Shown here one piece after another: positions 8,631 through 18,433 of a DNA stretch of 58,771 bases. The notes below the pieces were generated by a model that was not told the DNA's origin, did no database searches, and was given only the letters and a program-made list of their open reading frames with translations. Position numbers and translations under genes: made by a program. Where the stretch lies: positions 1 to 58,771 of the forward strand of contig JABURP010000066.1 of the NCBI GenBank assembly GCA_014762645.1. Direction: 5' to 3'. Within the stretch, counting starts at the first letter, position 1; every line of letters starts with the position of its first letter. The stretch is from Crocinitomicaceae bacterium (GTDB lineage: Bacteria > Bacteroidota > Bacteroidia > Flavobacteriales_D > Crocinitomicaceae).

Positions 8631-8670
8631 ATCCTGACAATGTGATTTTAGCATTTGTCAGGATTTTTTT
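8631..8670 (+). terminator. Rho-independent terminator of rpmH
   Basis: A perfect 10-bp stem, ATCCTGACAA with TTGTCAGGAT, encloses a 14-nt loop and is followed by a T run, about 20 nt after the rpmH stop codon. Confidence 0.88.
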
Positions 8671-8710
8671 ATGCCTAATATGATAATCCTTTTTTAGGCT
8701 ATAGTCTACA

Positions 8711-8745
8711 AAAAAAGTCCTGACTTAAACCGTCAGGACTTTTTT
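8711..8745 (-). terminator. Bidirectional terminator at the end of the 938-aa repeat-protein gene
   Basis: A perfect stem, AAGTCCTGAC with GTCAGGACTT, is flanked by an A run on one side and a T run on the other, so it can work on both strands. It lies 26 nt beyond the minus-strand stop codon. Confidence 0.85.
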
Positions 8746-8770
8746 ATTAATTGAATTTTTTGGTTACTTC

Positions 8771-11587
8771 TTAGAATGCTCTGATAGGTCGAACATTTGC
8801 CGTGTTGGCTTGTGAAGTAGTTTCAATGTATGTAGTATTGTTTTGAATTCTGAAGGCGTTAAAACCAGCAGCAGCAGGATCTTCTGTTGATGACCAGTAC
8901 TGAATTCCTAATGATAACTGAGCACCTGAATATGCAAGAGCCAGGTTACTTCTCAATAACATTTCTAGCTCAAATGCTGCAGGTAAATACCAGTCAGTAT
9001 ATCCACCACCGGAATAAGAATCACACATTTGTGCAGCTGTAAAACCGTGCGGTGCACCAGCACCATTAACAAGAGTATTAGTATTTGTTGCCCCATCAGT
9101 AAAACTTGAAGCAAATACAGTTAATTCATTTGGAGCAGCTTCAAACACTACACCTGTTCCGATATCTGCAGTTGCAGCAATAAGCCCATGTATTCCTGAA
9201 GAATCCACATAGAAGATCACTCCACCCTGGTATTGCATACCAACGTAGAATCCTCCACCTCCACCACCGAGTGATGATAAATCAGTAGTCAATGTTCCAC
9301 CAGCATCTGTCAACTCTAGCGTTGTACCATTCAATACCATAGTAGTGTTCAACTCATTTGTAGAACTCGGGTCACCACCACCAACAAGCGGAGACATATC
9401 AACAACCAATGTACCACCACCATCTGTGATGTTTAGGTCTGTACCTACAAGTGTTGCTGAAGTATTGTACTCATTTGCCGGATCAGCATCCGCATCTGTT
9501 ACACCATCTTGTAATGAAGAAAGGTCTGTAACGATTGTTCCTCCACCGTCAGTAACATTAAGGCTTGTTCCTACTAAAGTAACTGAAGTGTTGAACTCAT
9601 TTGCCGGATCAGCATCCGCATCTATCACACCATCCTGTAGTGATGAAAGGTCTGCAGTTAATGTTCCTCCAGCATCTGTCAATTCAAGTGTGGTAGCATT
9701 CAATACCAATGTCGTATTTAGCTCATTTGTTGAGCTTGGGTCACCACCGCCTACAAGCGGAGACATATCAACAACCAATGTACCACCACCATCTGTGATG
9801 TTTAAGTCTGTACCTACAAGTGTTGCTGAAGTATTGTACTCATTTGCCGGATCAGCATCCGCATCTGTTACACCATCTTGTAATGAAGAAAGGTCTGTAA
9901 CGATTGTTCCTCCACCGTCAGTAACATTAAGGCTTGTTCCTACTAAAGTAACTGAAGTGTTGAACTCATTTGCCGGATCAGCATCCGCATCTGTTACACC
10001 ATCTTGTAGTGATGAAAGGTCTGTAACAATTGTTCCACCTCCATCAGTAACATTTAAACTTGTTCCTACCAATGTAACTGAAGTATTAAACTCATTCGTT
10101 GGATCTGCATCAGCATCATTTACCAACGAAGAAAGGTCAGCAATCAGCGTTCCTCCCGGATCAGTTACTTCTAAGTTCGTACCATTCAGAACAACTGAAG
10201 TGTTTAACTCATTGGAAGTACTTAAGTCACCACCACCTGTAATTAGCGGAGAAAGATCTACACCAAGCGTTCCACCGGCATCTGTAATTTTAATGGTATC
10301 ACCATCTAGGAAGAAGGCTGTGTTTAACTCATCTGTAGGTACACCTCCACCAAGTGAAGACATATCAACTACAATTGTACCACCACCATCTGTGATGTTT
10401 AAATCAGTACCTACTAAATTTGCAGCAGTATTATACTCATTGGTTGGGTCAGCATCCGCATCATTTACACCATCCTGTAGAGATGATAAATCTGCATTCA
10501 AAGTACCTCCACCATCTGTTACATTTAATGTTGTACCGACTAAAGTAACGGAAGAGTTATACTCATTCGTAGGGTCAGCATCTGCATCATTAACCAAAGT
10601 AGAAAGATCTGCATTTAGCGTTCCTCCACCATCTGTAACATTCAAAGTTGTACCTACCAAAGATACACCTGAGTTGTACTCGTTAGTTGGATCAGCATCT
10701 GCATCAGTAACACCATCTTGCAATGAAGATAAGTCGGCATTTAGCGTACCGCCACCATCTGTAATATTTAAGGTAGTACCAACTAAAGATACTCCCGTGT
10801 TATACTCATTAGTTGGGTCAGCATCCGCGTCATTTACACCATCCTGTAGAGATGATAAATCTGCGTTTAGCGTACCCCCACCATCTGTAACCTGAAGTGT
10901 TGTTCCCACAAGAGCAACTCCAGTGTTAAACTCATTAGCAGGGTTGTTATCGGCGTCATCCACATCATCAGTAAATGCTCCACCACCATTTGACAGTGAA
11001 ACAATTTGTCCCACTTTAGATAGCAATTGAATCTCATTGGTAGGATCCATATCCGGGTCTTGCATTACCGGTGTAAGATCTACAGAAACAGTTCCACCAC
11101 CATCTGTAATTTCTAGTGAATCAGCATTGATGGTAACACCTGTATTGTACTCATTTGTTGGATCGGCATCTGCATCATCTACATTTTCAGCAGATTTTGC
11201 ATATAATGCATACGGTACCGAAATTAACTGAGCTGTTGAACTTACTGAGTAACTAGTACCTCCATTTGGATCGATTTCAACCTTAATGAAATACACATTA
11301 GCACTCCAGTCAATTTGATCAAGTGTAGGTCCGGTATTAGCACCGTTTCCTATTTGTAGGTTTATTAAACCATAACCATTAGTCGTTGGTCCATGTGTTT
11401 CGGCAAAGACCTCTGGTCCAACTGCCGAGCCTTCTAAAATAGAGACCCTTACTCCAACGAGCGCGTTTGTAATAGAATTTCCGCTAATATCACGGACTAC
11501 GGCCTGGTAGTTCATTAGCTCAGGAGCCTGAGCAAACATCAATGTACCAAATAACGCCGCAAATAATGTTAATGTCAGTTTCTTCAT
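8771..11587 (-). CDS. Secreted surface protein with 16 acidic repeats and a DUF1566/Lcl-type C-terminal domain
   Basis: A 938-aa protein with signal peptide MKKLTLTLFAALFGTLMFAQ. An N-terminal domain (APELMNYQAVVRDISGN onward, about residues 21-135) is of a type common in Bacteroidota surface and tail-fibre-like proteins. Sixteen units of about 32-46 aa follow, with the pattern DADADPTNEYNT-hydrophobic-TDGGGTL-DLSSL. The last ~150 residues resemble a DUF1566/Lcl carbohydrate- or collagen-binding domain (GGYTDWYLPAAFELEML, YWSST, ending VRPIRAF). No T9SS sorting domain is obvious. The gene starts 4 nt after the type A protein stop, so both share an mRNA. A surface fibre or stalk with a binding tip is the inferred role. 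Confidence 0.8.
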   Translation of the reverse strand: MKKLTLTLFAALFGTLMFAQAPELMNYQAVVRDISGNSITNALVGVRVSILEGSAVGPEVFAETHGPTTNGYGLINLQIGNGANTGPTLDQIDWSANVYFIKVEIDPNGGTSYSVSSTAQLISVPYALYAKSAENVDDADADPTNEYNTGVTINADSLEITDGGGTVSVDLTPVMQDPDMDPTNEIQLLSKVGQIVSLSNGGGAFTDDVDDADNNPANEFNTGVALVGTTLQVTDGGGTLNADLSSLQDGVNDADADPTNEYNTGVSLVGTTLNITDGGGTLNADLSSLQDGVTDADADPTNEYNSGVSLVGTTLNVTDGGGTLNADLSTLVNDADADPTNEYNSSVTLVGTTLNVTDGGGTLNADLSSLQDGVNDADADPTNEYNTAANLVGTDLNITDGGGTIVVDMSSLGGGVPTDELNTAFFLDGDTIKITDAGGTLGVDLSPLITGGGDLSTSNELNTSVVLNGTNLEVTDPGGTLIADLSSLVNDADADPTNEFNTSVTLVGTSLNVTDGGGTIVTDLSSLQDGVTDADADPANEFNTSVTLVGTSLNVTDGGGTIVTDLSSLQDGVTDADADPANEYNTSATLVGTDLNITDGGGTLVVDMSPLVGGGDPSSTNELNTTLVLNATTLELTDAGGTLTADLSSLQDGVIDADADPANEFNTSVTLVGTSLNVTDGGGTIVTDLSSLQDGVTDADADPANEYNTSATLVGTDLNITDGGGTLVVDMSPLVGGGDPSSTNELNTTMVLNGTTLELTDAGGTLTTDLSSLGGGGGGFYVGMQYQGGVIFYVDSSGIHGLIAATADIGTGVVFEAAPNELTVFASSFTDGATNTNTLVNGAGAPHGFTAAQMCDSYSGGGYTDWYLPAAFELEMLLRSNLALAYSGAQLSLGIQYWSSTEDPAAAGFNAFRIQNNTTYIETTSQANTANVRPIRAF
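9371..9987. repeat. Near-identical 369-bp-offset duplication inside the repeat-protein gene
   Basis: About 250 bp beginning at 9371 reappear almost unchanged beginning at 9740. The offset of 369 bp is exactly 123 codons, covering three protein repeats. Differences are scattered single bases. This points to a recent in-frame expansion. Confidence 0.85.
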
Positions 11588-11591
11588 GGGG

Positions 11592-12062
11592 TTATAGTAT
11601 TATTATTTTCATTCGTTTTGCAATTGCACCGTTTGCCTCAAACACAAGTGTGTAAGTTCCTCTTGACAAATCCGATACGTCAACTGTTTTCTGTGAGGAG
11701 AAGATGTCCATTACCTGTACTAATTTACCTTGGGCATCATAGATTGTTAATTTTGTATTCTCACTGGCTTCTACATTAAATTGATTTCTTGCCGGGTTTG
11801 GATAAACAGAGATATCTAAATCACTGTACTCTTCAACGCTAACAACTGCCAAATTAGGCTGGTGGAACCCTTGTGTTATCTGATTGCTACTTGATGTGGC
11901 AGTTACAATAACAGATTCACCAACTGTCCAGGAGACAGAGTGATTGGCACTTTCAGCGTAGTTACCTCCTCCGGAGATAACGTTTAATTCTTGAGCTGAT
12001 GCCGTTGAGCACACACATATTGTACTACATACGGCAATTGTTAATGTGTAAATATTCTTCAT
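11592..12062 (-). CDS. Small secreted protein with T9SS type A sorting domain
   Basis: A 156-aa protein with signal peptide MKNIYTLTIAVCSTICVCSTASAQ. A short segment (residues 25-70, with GGNYAESANHSVSWTVGE and ITQGFHQP) precedes the C-terminal T9SS sorting domain (SVYPNPARNQFNVE to the end). The GFHQP-then-sorting-domain layout is common in Bacteroidota proteins of unknown function. The frame extends one codon upstream to a GTG; the ATG at 12062 is preferred. It is the first gene of a two-gene unit with the 938-aa repeat protein and is probably exported and anchored at the cell surface. Confidence 0.82.
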   Translation of the reverse strand: MKNIYTLTIAVCSTICVCSTASAQELNVISGGGNYAESANHSVSWTVGESVIVTATSSSNQITQGFHQPNLAVVSVEEYSDLDISVYPNPARNQFNVEASENTKLTIYDAQGKLVQVMDIFSSQKTVDVSDLSRGTYTLVFEANGAIAKRMKIIIL

Positions 12063-12171
12063 CACTACTAATTACGTAAGTTTTAGGCAAAAGGTTAAAA
12101 ATTTAATCGATTAAATTGTACTATTTGTCTAAAAACCATAAAAATAAATAGATGTCAAAAGGGAGATTAAA

Positions 12172-12201
12172 AGCTGACGAAGTATTTTCTCTTCGTCAGC
12201 T
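12172..12201 (-). terminator. Hairpin terminator of the 2070-aa adhesin gene
   Basis: A perfect 11-bp stem, AGCTGACGAAG with CTTCGTCAGCT, encloses an 8-nt loop a few bases beyond the minus-strand stop codon. The T run is short (TTT). Confidence 0.75.
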
Positions 12202-12206
12202 AACAT

Positions 12207-15200
12207 TTATTTAAGAACAGTTACATGACCTCTATGCATCTGTTTTTTGTCCGTTAATTTTTCACCAAATTCGATTTGCCATATATAGACTCCATCTTTC
12301 ACAAGTCCTCCATCTCCATAATGACAATTCCATCCGTAGTTGTAGTCATAAGACTCAAAGACAATTTCACCCCATCTATTAAAGATAGTTAAGTGGTAAT
12401 CGAAAGGATCTACACCTGATGTAAATACAGGGAAGAAGGTTTCATTAAATAAGTCACCATCCGGCGTTACGACATTCGGTACATAGAACAAGACTTCTTC
12501 ATGAATGTCCAATGGTACACACACCTCTGCCGGACATCCTTCTGCTGAAACGATCTTCTGACATACGTTAATCGTAGTTTCCTCTTCAACGTCAAAACTC
12601 ATGTAAGGCTCTGCCTCATTAGATGTACCATATTCTTCAAAGGTATACGTGTAAAATTCCGCTCCTTGAGAAATATCAACTATTTGCACATTAGGTTTTA
12701 GAACTGAAGGGCTATAAGGATCAAAATAGAATCCCGGCGTTGGGTTATCATGTATGGTAACCGCCGAAGGAGTCGTTGCTGTTGCTGTACAACCCATATC
12801 TGTAGTAATTGTTAGAGACGGCTCATACAATCCTGGATACAAATAAATGATATTGGATGGCGTTGGTGAATTCGACACTTGTCCATTATCAAAATCCCAG
12901 GTTACAGTATACCCCGGCAAGATAACTGAGGAAATATCAAACTCCAAAGTATCAGGTGCACATCCCTCATAAGCAGGAATGGTTGGCATTACCGGATCTG
13001 GGTTGATACCCACAGTTATTGTAGTATCTAATATTTCACCACAAAGATCTTCAACAGTAATCGTATATGTCGTCTGCGTTGTTGGTGATACATTAAAAGT
13101 ATTCAATGTATCATTTGCTCCAGCTGGTGACCATGTGTAACTATAATCAAGTGTAGAACCAAAGTCAATCAGCTGACCACCTGTTACGCTAATACCTAGG
13201 CTCGCTTCACCACCAAGGCAGATACTTGTATCCGGTGTAGGTGTAAGTGCCATTCCTGGTGTAGGTGTAATTGTATATGATACAGGTGCAGCTACACAAC
13301 CGTTGGCGTCGGTTACAGTTAATGTAAACGTAACAGGTTGTGTTACAACATGGTTAAATATTGGATTCGTTTCAATATTACCATTGACGTCATTGGTCCA
13401 TTGATAAGTATAAGGCACCGAACCGCCGTTAGAGAATGCTTGTACAACAGCCGTTTCGTTCATACATGACACCCAGTTAGATGGTGCTAAAGAATAAAGC
13501 GAATCTGGTTGATATATCGTAACATTTGATAATGCCTCACAACCATTCGCATCTTGTACAACAATATCATAATTACCAATAGTTACTGGACCTCCATTTA
13601 CGTCTCCATAAACATTGTTCCCAACTCCCTGATAAGTCGTACCACCGTCAAAGCTATAATCATACGGAGCTGTACCGTTAGTGATATTACCTACAGTAAT
13701 AGTACCAGTATTTCCACCATAACAAAGCACATCCGTTGTAGTAACACCGTCTATTGTCATGTTTGGTGGGTCTGTCAATACGAAGTTTGTTGAATCAAGC
13801 TGGCACCCATTGGCATCAGTTAAAGTTACTGTGTAAGTTCCTGCACAAACACCGGCTGCATTTTGGTCGTTTGGTCCGGCAATATTTCCTGACCAGTTGT
13901 AGGTATAAGCACCTGTACCACCTGTGGTAGTCGTTGATATGGTTCCATCACAAGATCCAAAACAAACCGGATCGGTAATAGTAAATGTACTCCACGTTAA
14001 TGCTGCTGGTTCGTTGACTGTTTCTAAACCAGTTGTATTACACCCGTTGGCATCCTGTACATAGGTATTATAATTACCAGCAGCTAAGCCACTAAAGCTA
14101 CCTTGACCTTGCAAGGTCACTCCATTATCAACACTATAGGCGTAAGGCGGTGTACCACCATTTGCCGTAATAACAATTTGCCCACTGAAGTTACCATTAC
14201 ATGAAAGATCTGTAGGAACAGATGCTAGTGTCAATAATGGAGGATCAGTTAAAGTTGTTTGTTGGGTAGCCGTACAACCATTTATATCTTGCACTACAAT
14301 ATCATAAACACCTGCTCCAATTCCCGTAAAGGTATTACTTGCCTGGAAGGTTACACCATTATCAATACTGTATTGGTGCGCTCCTACTCCACTTGATGAA
14401 GTAATTGTTAATGATCCATCCAGTGAACCATTACATAATGGGTTCGTAAATACGACATTATCAATTTGTGGTGCTGGATCAACGGTTATGGTGATTAATG
14501 AATCTGCCTGACAACCGTTTACATCTTCCGCCACCATCACGTAATTTTGAGCAGCCAGACCTGTGAACGTTGTACCTCCCTGGAATGTAGTACCACCATC
14601 ATTTGAATATTGATATCCTGGTGTACCTCCGGATCCAGTGATTGTAACTTCACCGTTAGCGTTACCGCATGTTGCAGGTGTAATCGCAAGCGTCATAGAA
14701 ACTGGAGTAGGTTCACTTAAACATTCATTAGAAACAAGTTGACATCCATTGTTATCCTGTATCAACACATCATAACAACCCGCTGCTAAACCTGTAAGTA
14801 CATTTGATGATTGAAGTGTTGTTCCGTTATCGCTACTGTATAGATAAGGAGGCGTACCACCACCAGCGGTAACATCTATCGTACCATCCGCTGCACCAAA
14901 GCACAACGCATCTGTTGGGACATAAGCACCAGTTAATGCAGGTGGTTCATTTACCGCTTGTGTTGTGTCAAATGTACATCCATGTGAATCGGTTACCTGA
15001 AGCGTATAAGATGGGTTCGCAGAAAGTCCTGGGAATACACCAGAACTTGCAGGAACACTCGGAACACCATTCAATGTATAGGTGTATGACGGGGTTGCTC
15101 CACCACCAATTATTTGAATAAACCCGGTGAAATCACCATTACAGACTAAATCTGTTTGGTTTATAAAGACATTCCATGGAGCTGGTTCATAAACAGTAAT

Positions 15201-18200
15201 ATCATCTGTACCAAGACATCCGTTACCATCTTGTGCCCAAACCGTATATGTACCTGGTGCCAGTCCGGTAATCACATTACTTGCCTGGAAGTTAACACCA
15301 TCAATACTGTAGGTATATGGTCCGCCATCACCACCAGTTGCACTGGTCACTGTAATTTGACCATCTGCTCCACCCGGACAACTGACGCTATCAGCAGAAG
15401 TAAATATGATAATAGAGTCCGGTTGACCAATGGTAAACTGCTCAATACCCAGACAAAGTCCATTATCTGTAATGGTAATAAAGTGCGTACCTGCGCATAT
15501 TGAGTTAAATACACCAAATGGTTGTGAACTCGTATTAAAATCTAAAGTATAAGTGTAAGGTGGTTGACCAAACTGCTGTGATACAATTGCTAATCCATCA
15601 CAACTATTAAAACATGTTGCGTCAACAGTTGTATCAGTTTGGGTAACCATTACGTTATCTGACAATGCTTCTATCGTAGAGTCCATACAGCCTGAATTCA
15701 AATCAGTAACTACCAGCGTATAGAGTCCCGAATAGAGGTTTAAGAAGAAACCGTTATTAAACTGCTGCGTTACATTATTGTCAATAGAATACAAGTAAGG
15801 ACCTACACCACCTACGGCGGTAATTTCAAATGAACCATCACTCGCACCACAGTTAGACGGGTTGTTTGCAATGTAGTTGAATGTAAATGGAGGTGGTTCA
15901 GTTACCGTTAACGTATCAAAAGCAGTACATCCATTGGCATCCATGATCGCCAATTCATACCATCCCGCTGCAATTCCATATACTGTATCATTAACACCTG
16001 GTACATAAGTTACTCCGTCATCTGTACTATAGGTATACGGAGCTGTACCTCCAGATCCATTAAAGGCAATTGATCCGTCAGAAAGGCCATTACATGAAGG
16101 CTCTGTAAATGTTGGTGAGAAATCAACCGGAGCTGGTTCTCCAACAGGTACAACCGCATTGGCAAGGCATCCGTTAGCATCTTGTACTACAACATCAATA
16201 TTTCCTGCACAAAGTCCGGTAAGTACATTACTTGGTTGGAATGTCAAACCGTTATCAGAAGAATACATATAAGGAGGAGTAGCATTATTGGCTGTTACCG
16301 TTATTTCTCCATCACAAACACCTGCACAGGTTGCATCTTGTGGTACTGAAGAAAAAGTTATTGGTGTAGGTTGAGTAATTGTACCATTTACAGTACCTGT
16401 ACAACCAAAAGCATCTGTTACTTCCACGGTGAACGGACCAGCCGGAACACCTGTAAATGTATTACTAGCTTGTGGAATACCACTACCACTAGGTGCGAAC
16501 ATTGTATACGTGAACGGAGCTGTACCCCCTGTAACACCAATAGTTACAGAACCGGTGAATGCACCGGCACATGCTACATCATTCTGTACGTCAATAAATG
16601 GTGCAGGACCTACTGCTGAACCTACCGTTACATTGACAGTTTCCGTACAACCATTATCGTCTGTAACAGTTACTGTATAAGTACCTGCAGCGAGATTGCT
16701 AAACGTTGCCGAAGCTTGCTGTGCACCACCAATATCGTATAAGTACGGGGCGGTTCCTCCACCAGCAGCTACTGTAAGCGATCCGTCAGATCCACCGCAT
16801 GTTGCAACTGTGGTTCCCACTTCTATTAGTGTTAAATCCGTTGGCTGAGTAATTGAAATGTTTGTCATATTAAACTGACATCCATTGGCATCCTGAACTG
16901 TAACGTTATATGTTCCTGCACACAAGTTGGTAAAATTGGTATTTAAACCAAAGGTGCCTCCGTTAAGGTTGTATAGGTATCCTGGTGTCCCACCAGATCC
17001 TGTCACTGAGATTGATCCATCACACGCTCCAAGACAACTTACGTTAGTTGGTGTATTCGTACCACTTACAGCAGGTGGTTCAGTAACAGTTATAAAAGCT
17101 GTATCCTGACAACCAATATCATCTGTCATAATAACCGAATAAGAACCTGCAGTTAAACCACCGGCGGACTGCGTTGTTTGTGTCCCAGGGTCATCCCACT
17201 GATATGTAAATGGACCAATACCGTCAAGTGGCGTTGCTGTTGCCGATCCGGTAGCATCACCGTTACATAATACATCAACCGAAGATGCATCAACCTCGCA
17301 ACAAGGTGGTCCAGGTGCAATTGTAAACGTTCCTGTATTTGTACAGTTACCATTTTGTTGATTAGTAGTATATGTATATGTACCAGCCGGTAAATCGTCA
17401 ATATTTAAATCATCCGGTGGTCCGTTACCTTCTGTATAGGTATCAGTCACAGGACCGGTAACAGTAATATTATAAGGACCCATGCCTCCTGGATTGTCAA
17501 TAATCACCCCTCCATCTGATGCTCCAAAACATGAAGGTGCCCAAGTAGTTACTACTACTGCAGGTGGTAATGAATCTACTACAATAGTTACAGACTCACA
17601 TACAGAATCAATTCCATTTGTATAACAGCATGTAAAAGTGGTAGTAGAAGTAATATTTGTCGTTACGTTGGGTGAATCTGGTGATCCAGGGATATGATCC
17701 CAATCGTAGTAATAAGGAGCACAAGGATTTGCATAAACGTAGAAATTATCAATCCCCCAGTGGTCATAGTTTGAACCGGATGATCCCCATTGGTGCAATT
17801 GGAACATGGTGTTAGCTGTTTCACATCCTGCAGGAATTGTAAAGCAGTAATTTTGCCATGTTGTAAAAGGCGTGTTACCAGAAGCAGAAGGTGAAGTCAC
17901 ACCACCTGGATAAGCAGTTAATAAGTCACCGTTAGGAGCAAAATAGCCAAAATCCGTCCAGGTTGTCCCACCATCTGTAGAACATTGTAAAGAAACTCCT
18001 TCATTATAAAGATCTGCTCCTTCACAAGGGGCAGAGTCACCACAAGATTCACAAACAAATTTAAAATCAAAACATACAGTACCACCGCAAGAAACATCTA
18101 CCGGTGCAGTTGTCATTTCACGGGGAGCAGAAGTTGAACTTCCCATCCATAAATAAGTTGTCCCATCCACAGATGCTCCACAGGGATTATTAAATTGTGC

Positions 18201-18419
18201 TGAAGCTGATGCAGACCAACCTGGCGCAACGCCTCCAGTATTAAAGTTATCTCCGAAAACAGGAGTAGATGATGTTCCTACTGCAGTTAAGTTAACATTT
18301 CCACCGCCACAAGGTAAAGATGTAGGGTTCGCCGTTACTGTAATCGTTTGTGCCGACGCCATATTCAGCACTCCGGTGCTAAATAAAAGTAGTAGTATGA
18401 GGCATTTAATCGTCTTCAT
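12207..18419 (-). CDS. Giant SprB-repeat surface adhesin with T9SS type B sorting domain (copy A)
   Basis: A 2070-aa protein with signal peptide MKTIKCLILLLLFSTGVLNMASAQ. The N-terminal ~280 residues form a cysteine-rich reelin/MAM-like domain (CESCGDSAPCEGAD, SLQCSTDGGTTW, YDHWGIDNFYVYANPC). About 17 SprB-type repeats of roughly 78 aa follow, each with a C-x-G-x-x-D-G start, PY-x-Y middle and DANGC end. Two or three PKD-like domains follow (TVTWDFDNG). The last ~95 residues are the CHU_C/type B sorting domain (VPNVVTPDGDLFNE, LTIFNRWGEIVFES). By family it is exported by T9SS and would work in adhesion or gliding. It is paralogous, unit for unit, to the adhesin at 19468-25626. Confidence 0.9.
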   Translation of the reverse strand: MKTIKCLILLLLFSTGVLNMASAQTITVTANPTSLPCGGGNVNLTAVGTSSTPVFGDNFNTGGVAPGWSASASAQFNNPCGASVDGTTYLWMGSSTSAPREMTTAPVDVSCGGTVCFDFKFVCESCGDSAPCEGADLYNEGVSLQCSTDGGTTWTDFGYFAPNGDLLTAYPGGVTSPSASGNTPFTTWQNYCFTIPAGCETANTMFQLHQWGSSGSNYDHWGIDNFYVYANPCAPYYYDWDHIPGSPDSPNVTTNITSTTTFTCCYTNGIDSVCESVTIVVDSLPPAVVVTTWAPSCFGASDGGVIIDNPGGMGPYNITVTGPVTDTYTEGNGPPDDLNIDDLPAGTYTYTTNQQNGNCTNTGTFTIAPGPPCCEVDASSVDVLCNGDATGSATATPLDGIGPFTYQWDDPGTQTTQSAGGLTAGSYSVIMTDDIGCQDTAFITVTEPPAVSGTNTPTNVSCLGACDGSISVTGSGGTPGYLYNLNGGTFGLNTNFTNLCAGTYNVTVQDANGCQFNMTNISITQPTDLTLIEVGTTVATCGGSDGSLTVAAGGGTAPYLYDIGGAQQASATFSNLAAGTYTVTVTDDNGCTETVNVTVGSAVGPAPFIDVQNDVACAGAFTGSVTIGVTGGTAPFTYTMFAPSGSGIPQASNTFTGVPAGPFTVEVTDAFGCTGTVNGTITQPTPITFSSVPQDATCAGVCDGEITVTANNATPPYMYSSDNGLTFQPSNVLTGLCAGNIDVVVQDANGCLANAVVPVGEPAPVDFSPTFTEPSCNGLSDGSIAFNGSGGTAPYTYSTDDGVTYVPGVNDTVYGIAAGWYELAIMDANGCTAFDTLTVTEPPPFTFNYIANNPSNCGASDGSFEITAVGGVGPYLYSIDNNVTQQFNNGFFLNLYSGLYTLVVTDLNSGCMDSTIEALSDNVMVTQTDTTVDATCFNSCDGLAIVSQQFGQPPYTYTLDFNTSSQPFGVFNSICAGTHFITITDNGLCLGIEQFTIGQPDSIIIFTSADSVSCPGGADGQITVTSATGGDGGPYTYSIDGVNFQASNVITGLAPGTYTVWAQDGNGCLGTDDITVYEPAPWNVFINQTDLVCNGDFTGFIQIIGGGATPSYTYTLNGVPSVPASSGVFPGLSANPSYTLQVTDSHGCTFDTTQAVNEPPALTGAYVPTDALCFGAADGTIDVTAGGGTPPYLYSSDNGTTLQSSNVLTGLAAGCYDVLIQDNNGCQLVSNECLSEPTPVSMTLAITPATCGNANGEVTITGSGGTPGYQYSNDGGTTFQGGTTFTGLAAQNYVMVAEDVNGCQADSLITITVDPAPQIDNVVFTNPLCNGSLDGSLTITSSSGVGAHQYSIDNGVTFQASNTFTGIGAGVYDIVVQDINGCTATQQTTLTDPPLLTLASVPTDLSCNGNFSGQIVITANGGTPPYAYSVDNGVTLQGQGSFSGLAAGNYNTYVQDANGCNTTGLETVNEPAALTWSTFTITDPVCFGSCDGTISTTTTGGTGAYTYNWSGNIAGPNDQNAAGVCAGTYTVTLTDANGCQLDSTNFVLTDPPNMTIDGVTTTDVLCYGGNTGTITVGNITNGTAPYDYSFDGGTTYQGVGNNVYGDVNGGPVTIGNYDIVVQDANGCEALSNVTIYQPDSLYSLAPSNWVSCMNETAVVQAFSNGGSVPYTYQWTNDVNGNIETNPIFNHVVTQPVTFTLTVTDANGCVAAPVSYTITPTPGMALTPTPDTSICLGGEASLGISVTGGQLIDFGSTLDYSYTWSPAGANDTLNTFNVSPTTQTTYTITVEDLCGEILDTTITVGINPDPVMPTIPAYEGCAPDTLEFDISSVILPGYTVTWDFDNGQVSNSPTPSNIIYLYPGLYEPSLTITTDMGCTATATTPSAVTIHDNPTPGFYFDPYSPSVLKPNVQIVDISQGAEFYTYTFEEYGTSNEAEPYMSFDVEEETTINVCQKIVSAEGCPAEVCVPLDIHEEVLFYVPNVVTPDGDLFNETFFPVFTSGVDPFDYHLTIFNRWGEIVFESYDYNYGWNCHYGDGGLVKDGVYIWQIEFGEKLTDKKQMHRGHVTVLK

Positions 18420-18433
18420 GATTGGAGGGAAGT

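Noticed and set aside
9345..10895. 516-codon open frame on the plus strand inside the repeat-protein gene
   Set aside because: It is the antisense shadow of the 16 repeats. Its protein has no signal or domain, and the minus-strand frame has a signal peptide and a recognised C-terminal domain.
9240..11200. Regularly spaced repeats that could suggest a CRISPR-like array
   Set aside because: The units are 96-138 bp, always in frame, degenerate at codon level and coding; there are no short identical repeats with unique spacers.
16371..16680. Overlapping plus-strand open frames inside the giant adhesin genes
   Set aside because: Shadows of SprB repeats on the other strand; low-complexity protein and no initiation context.
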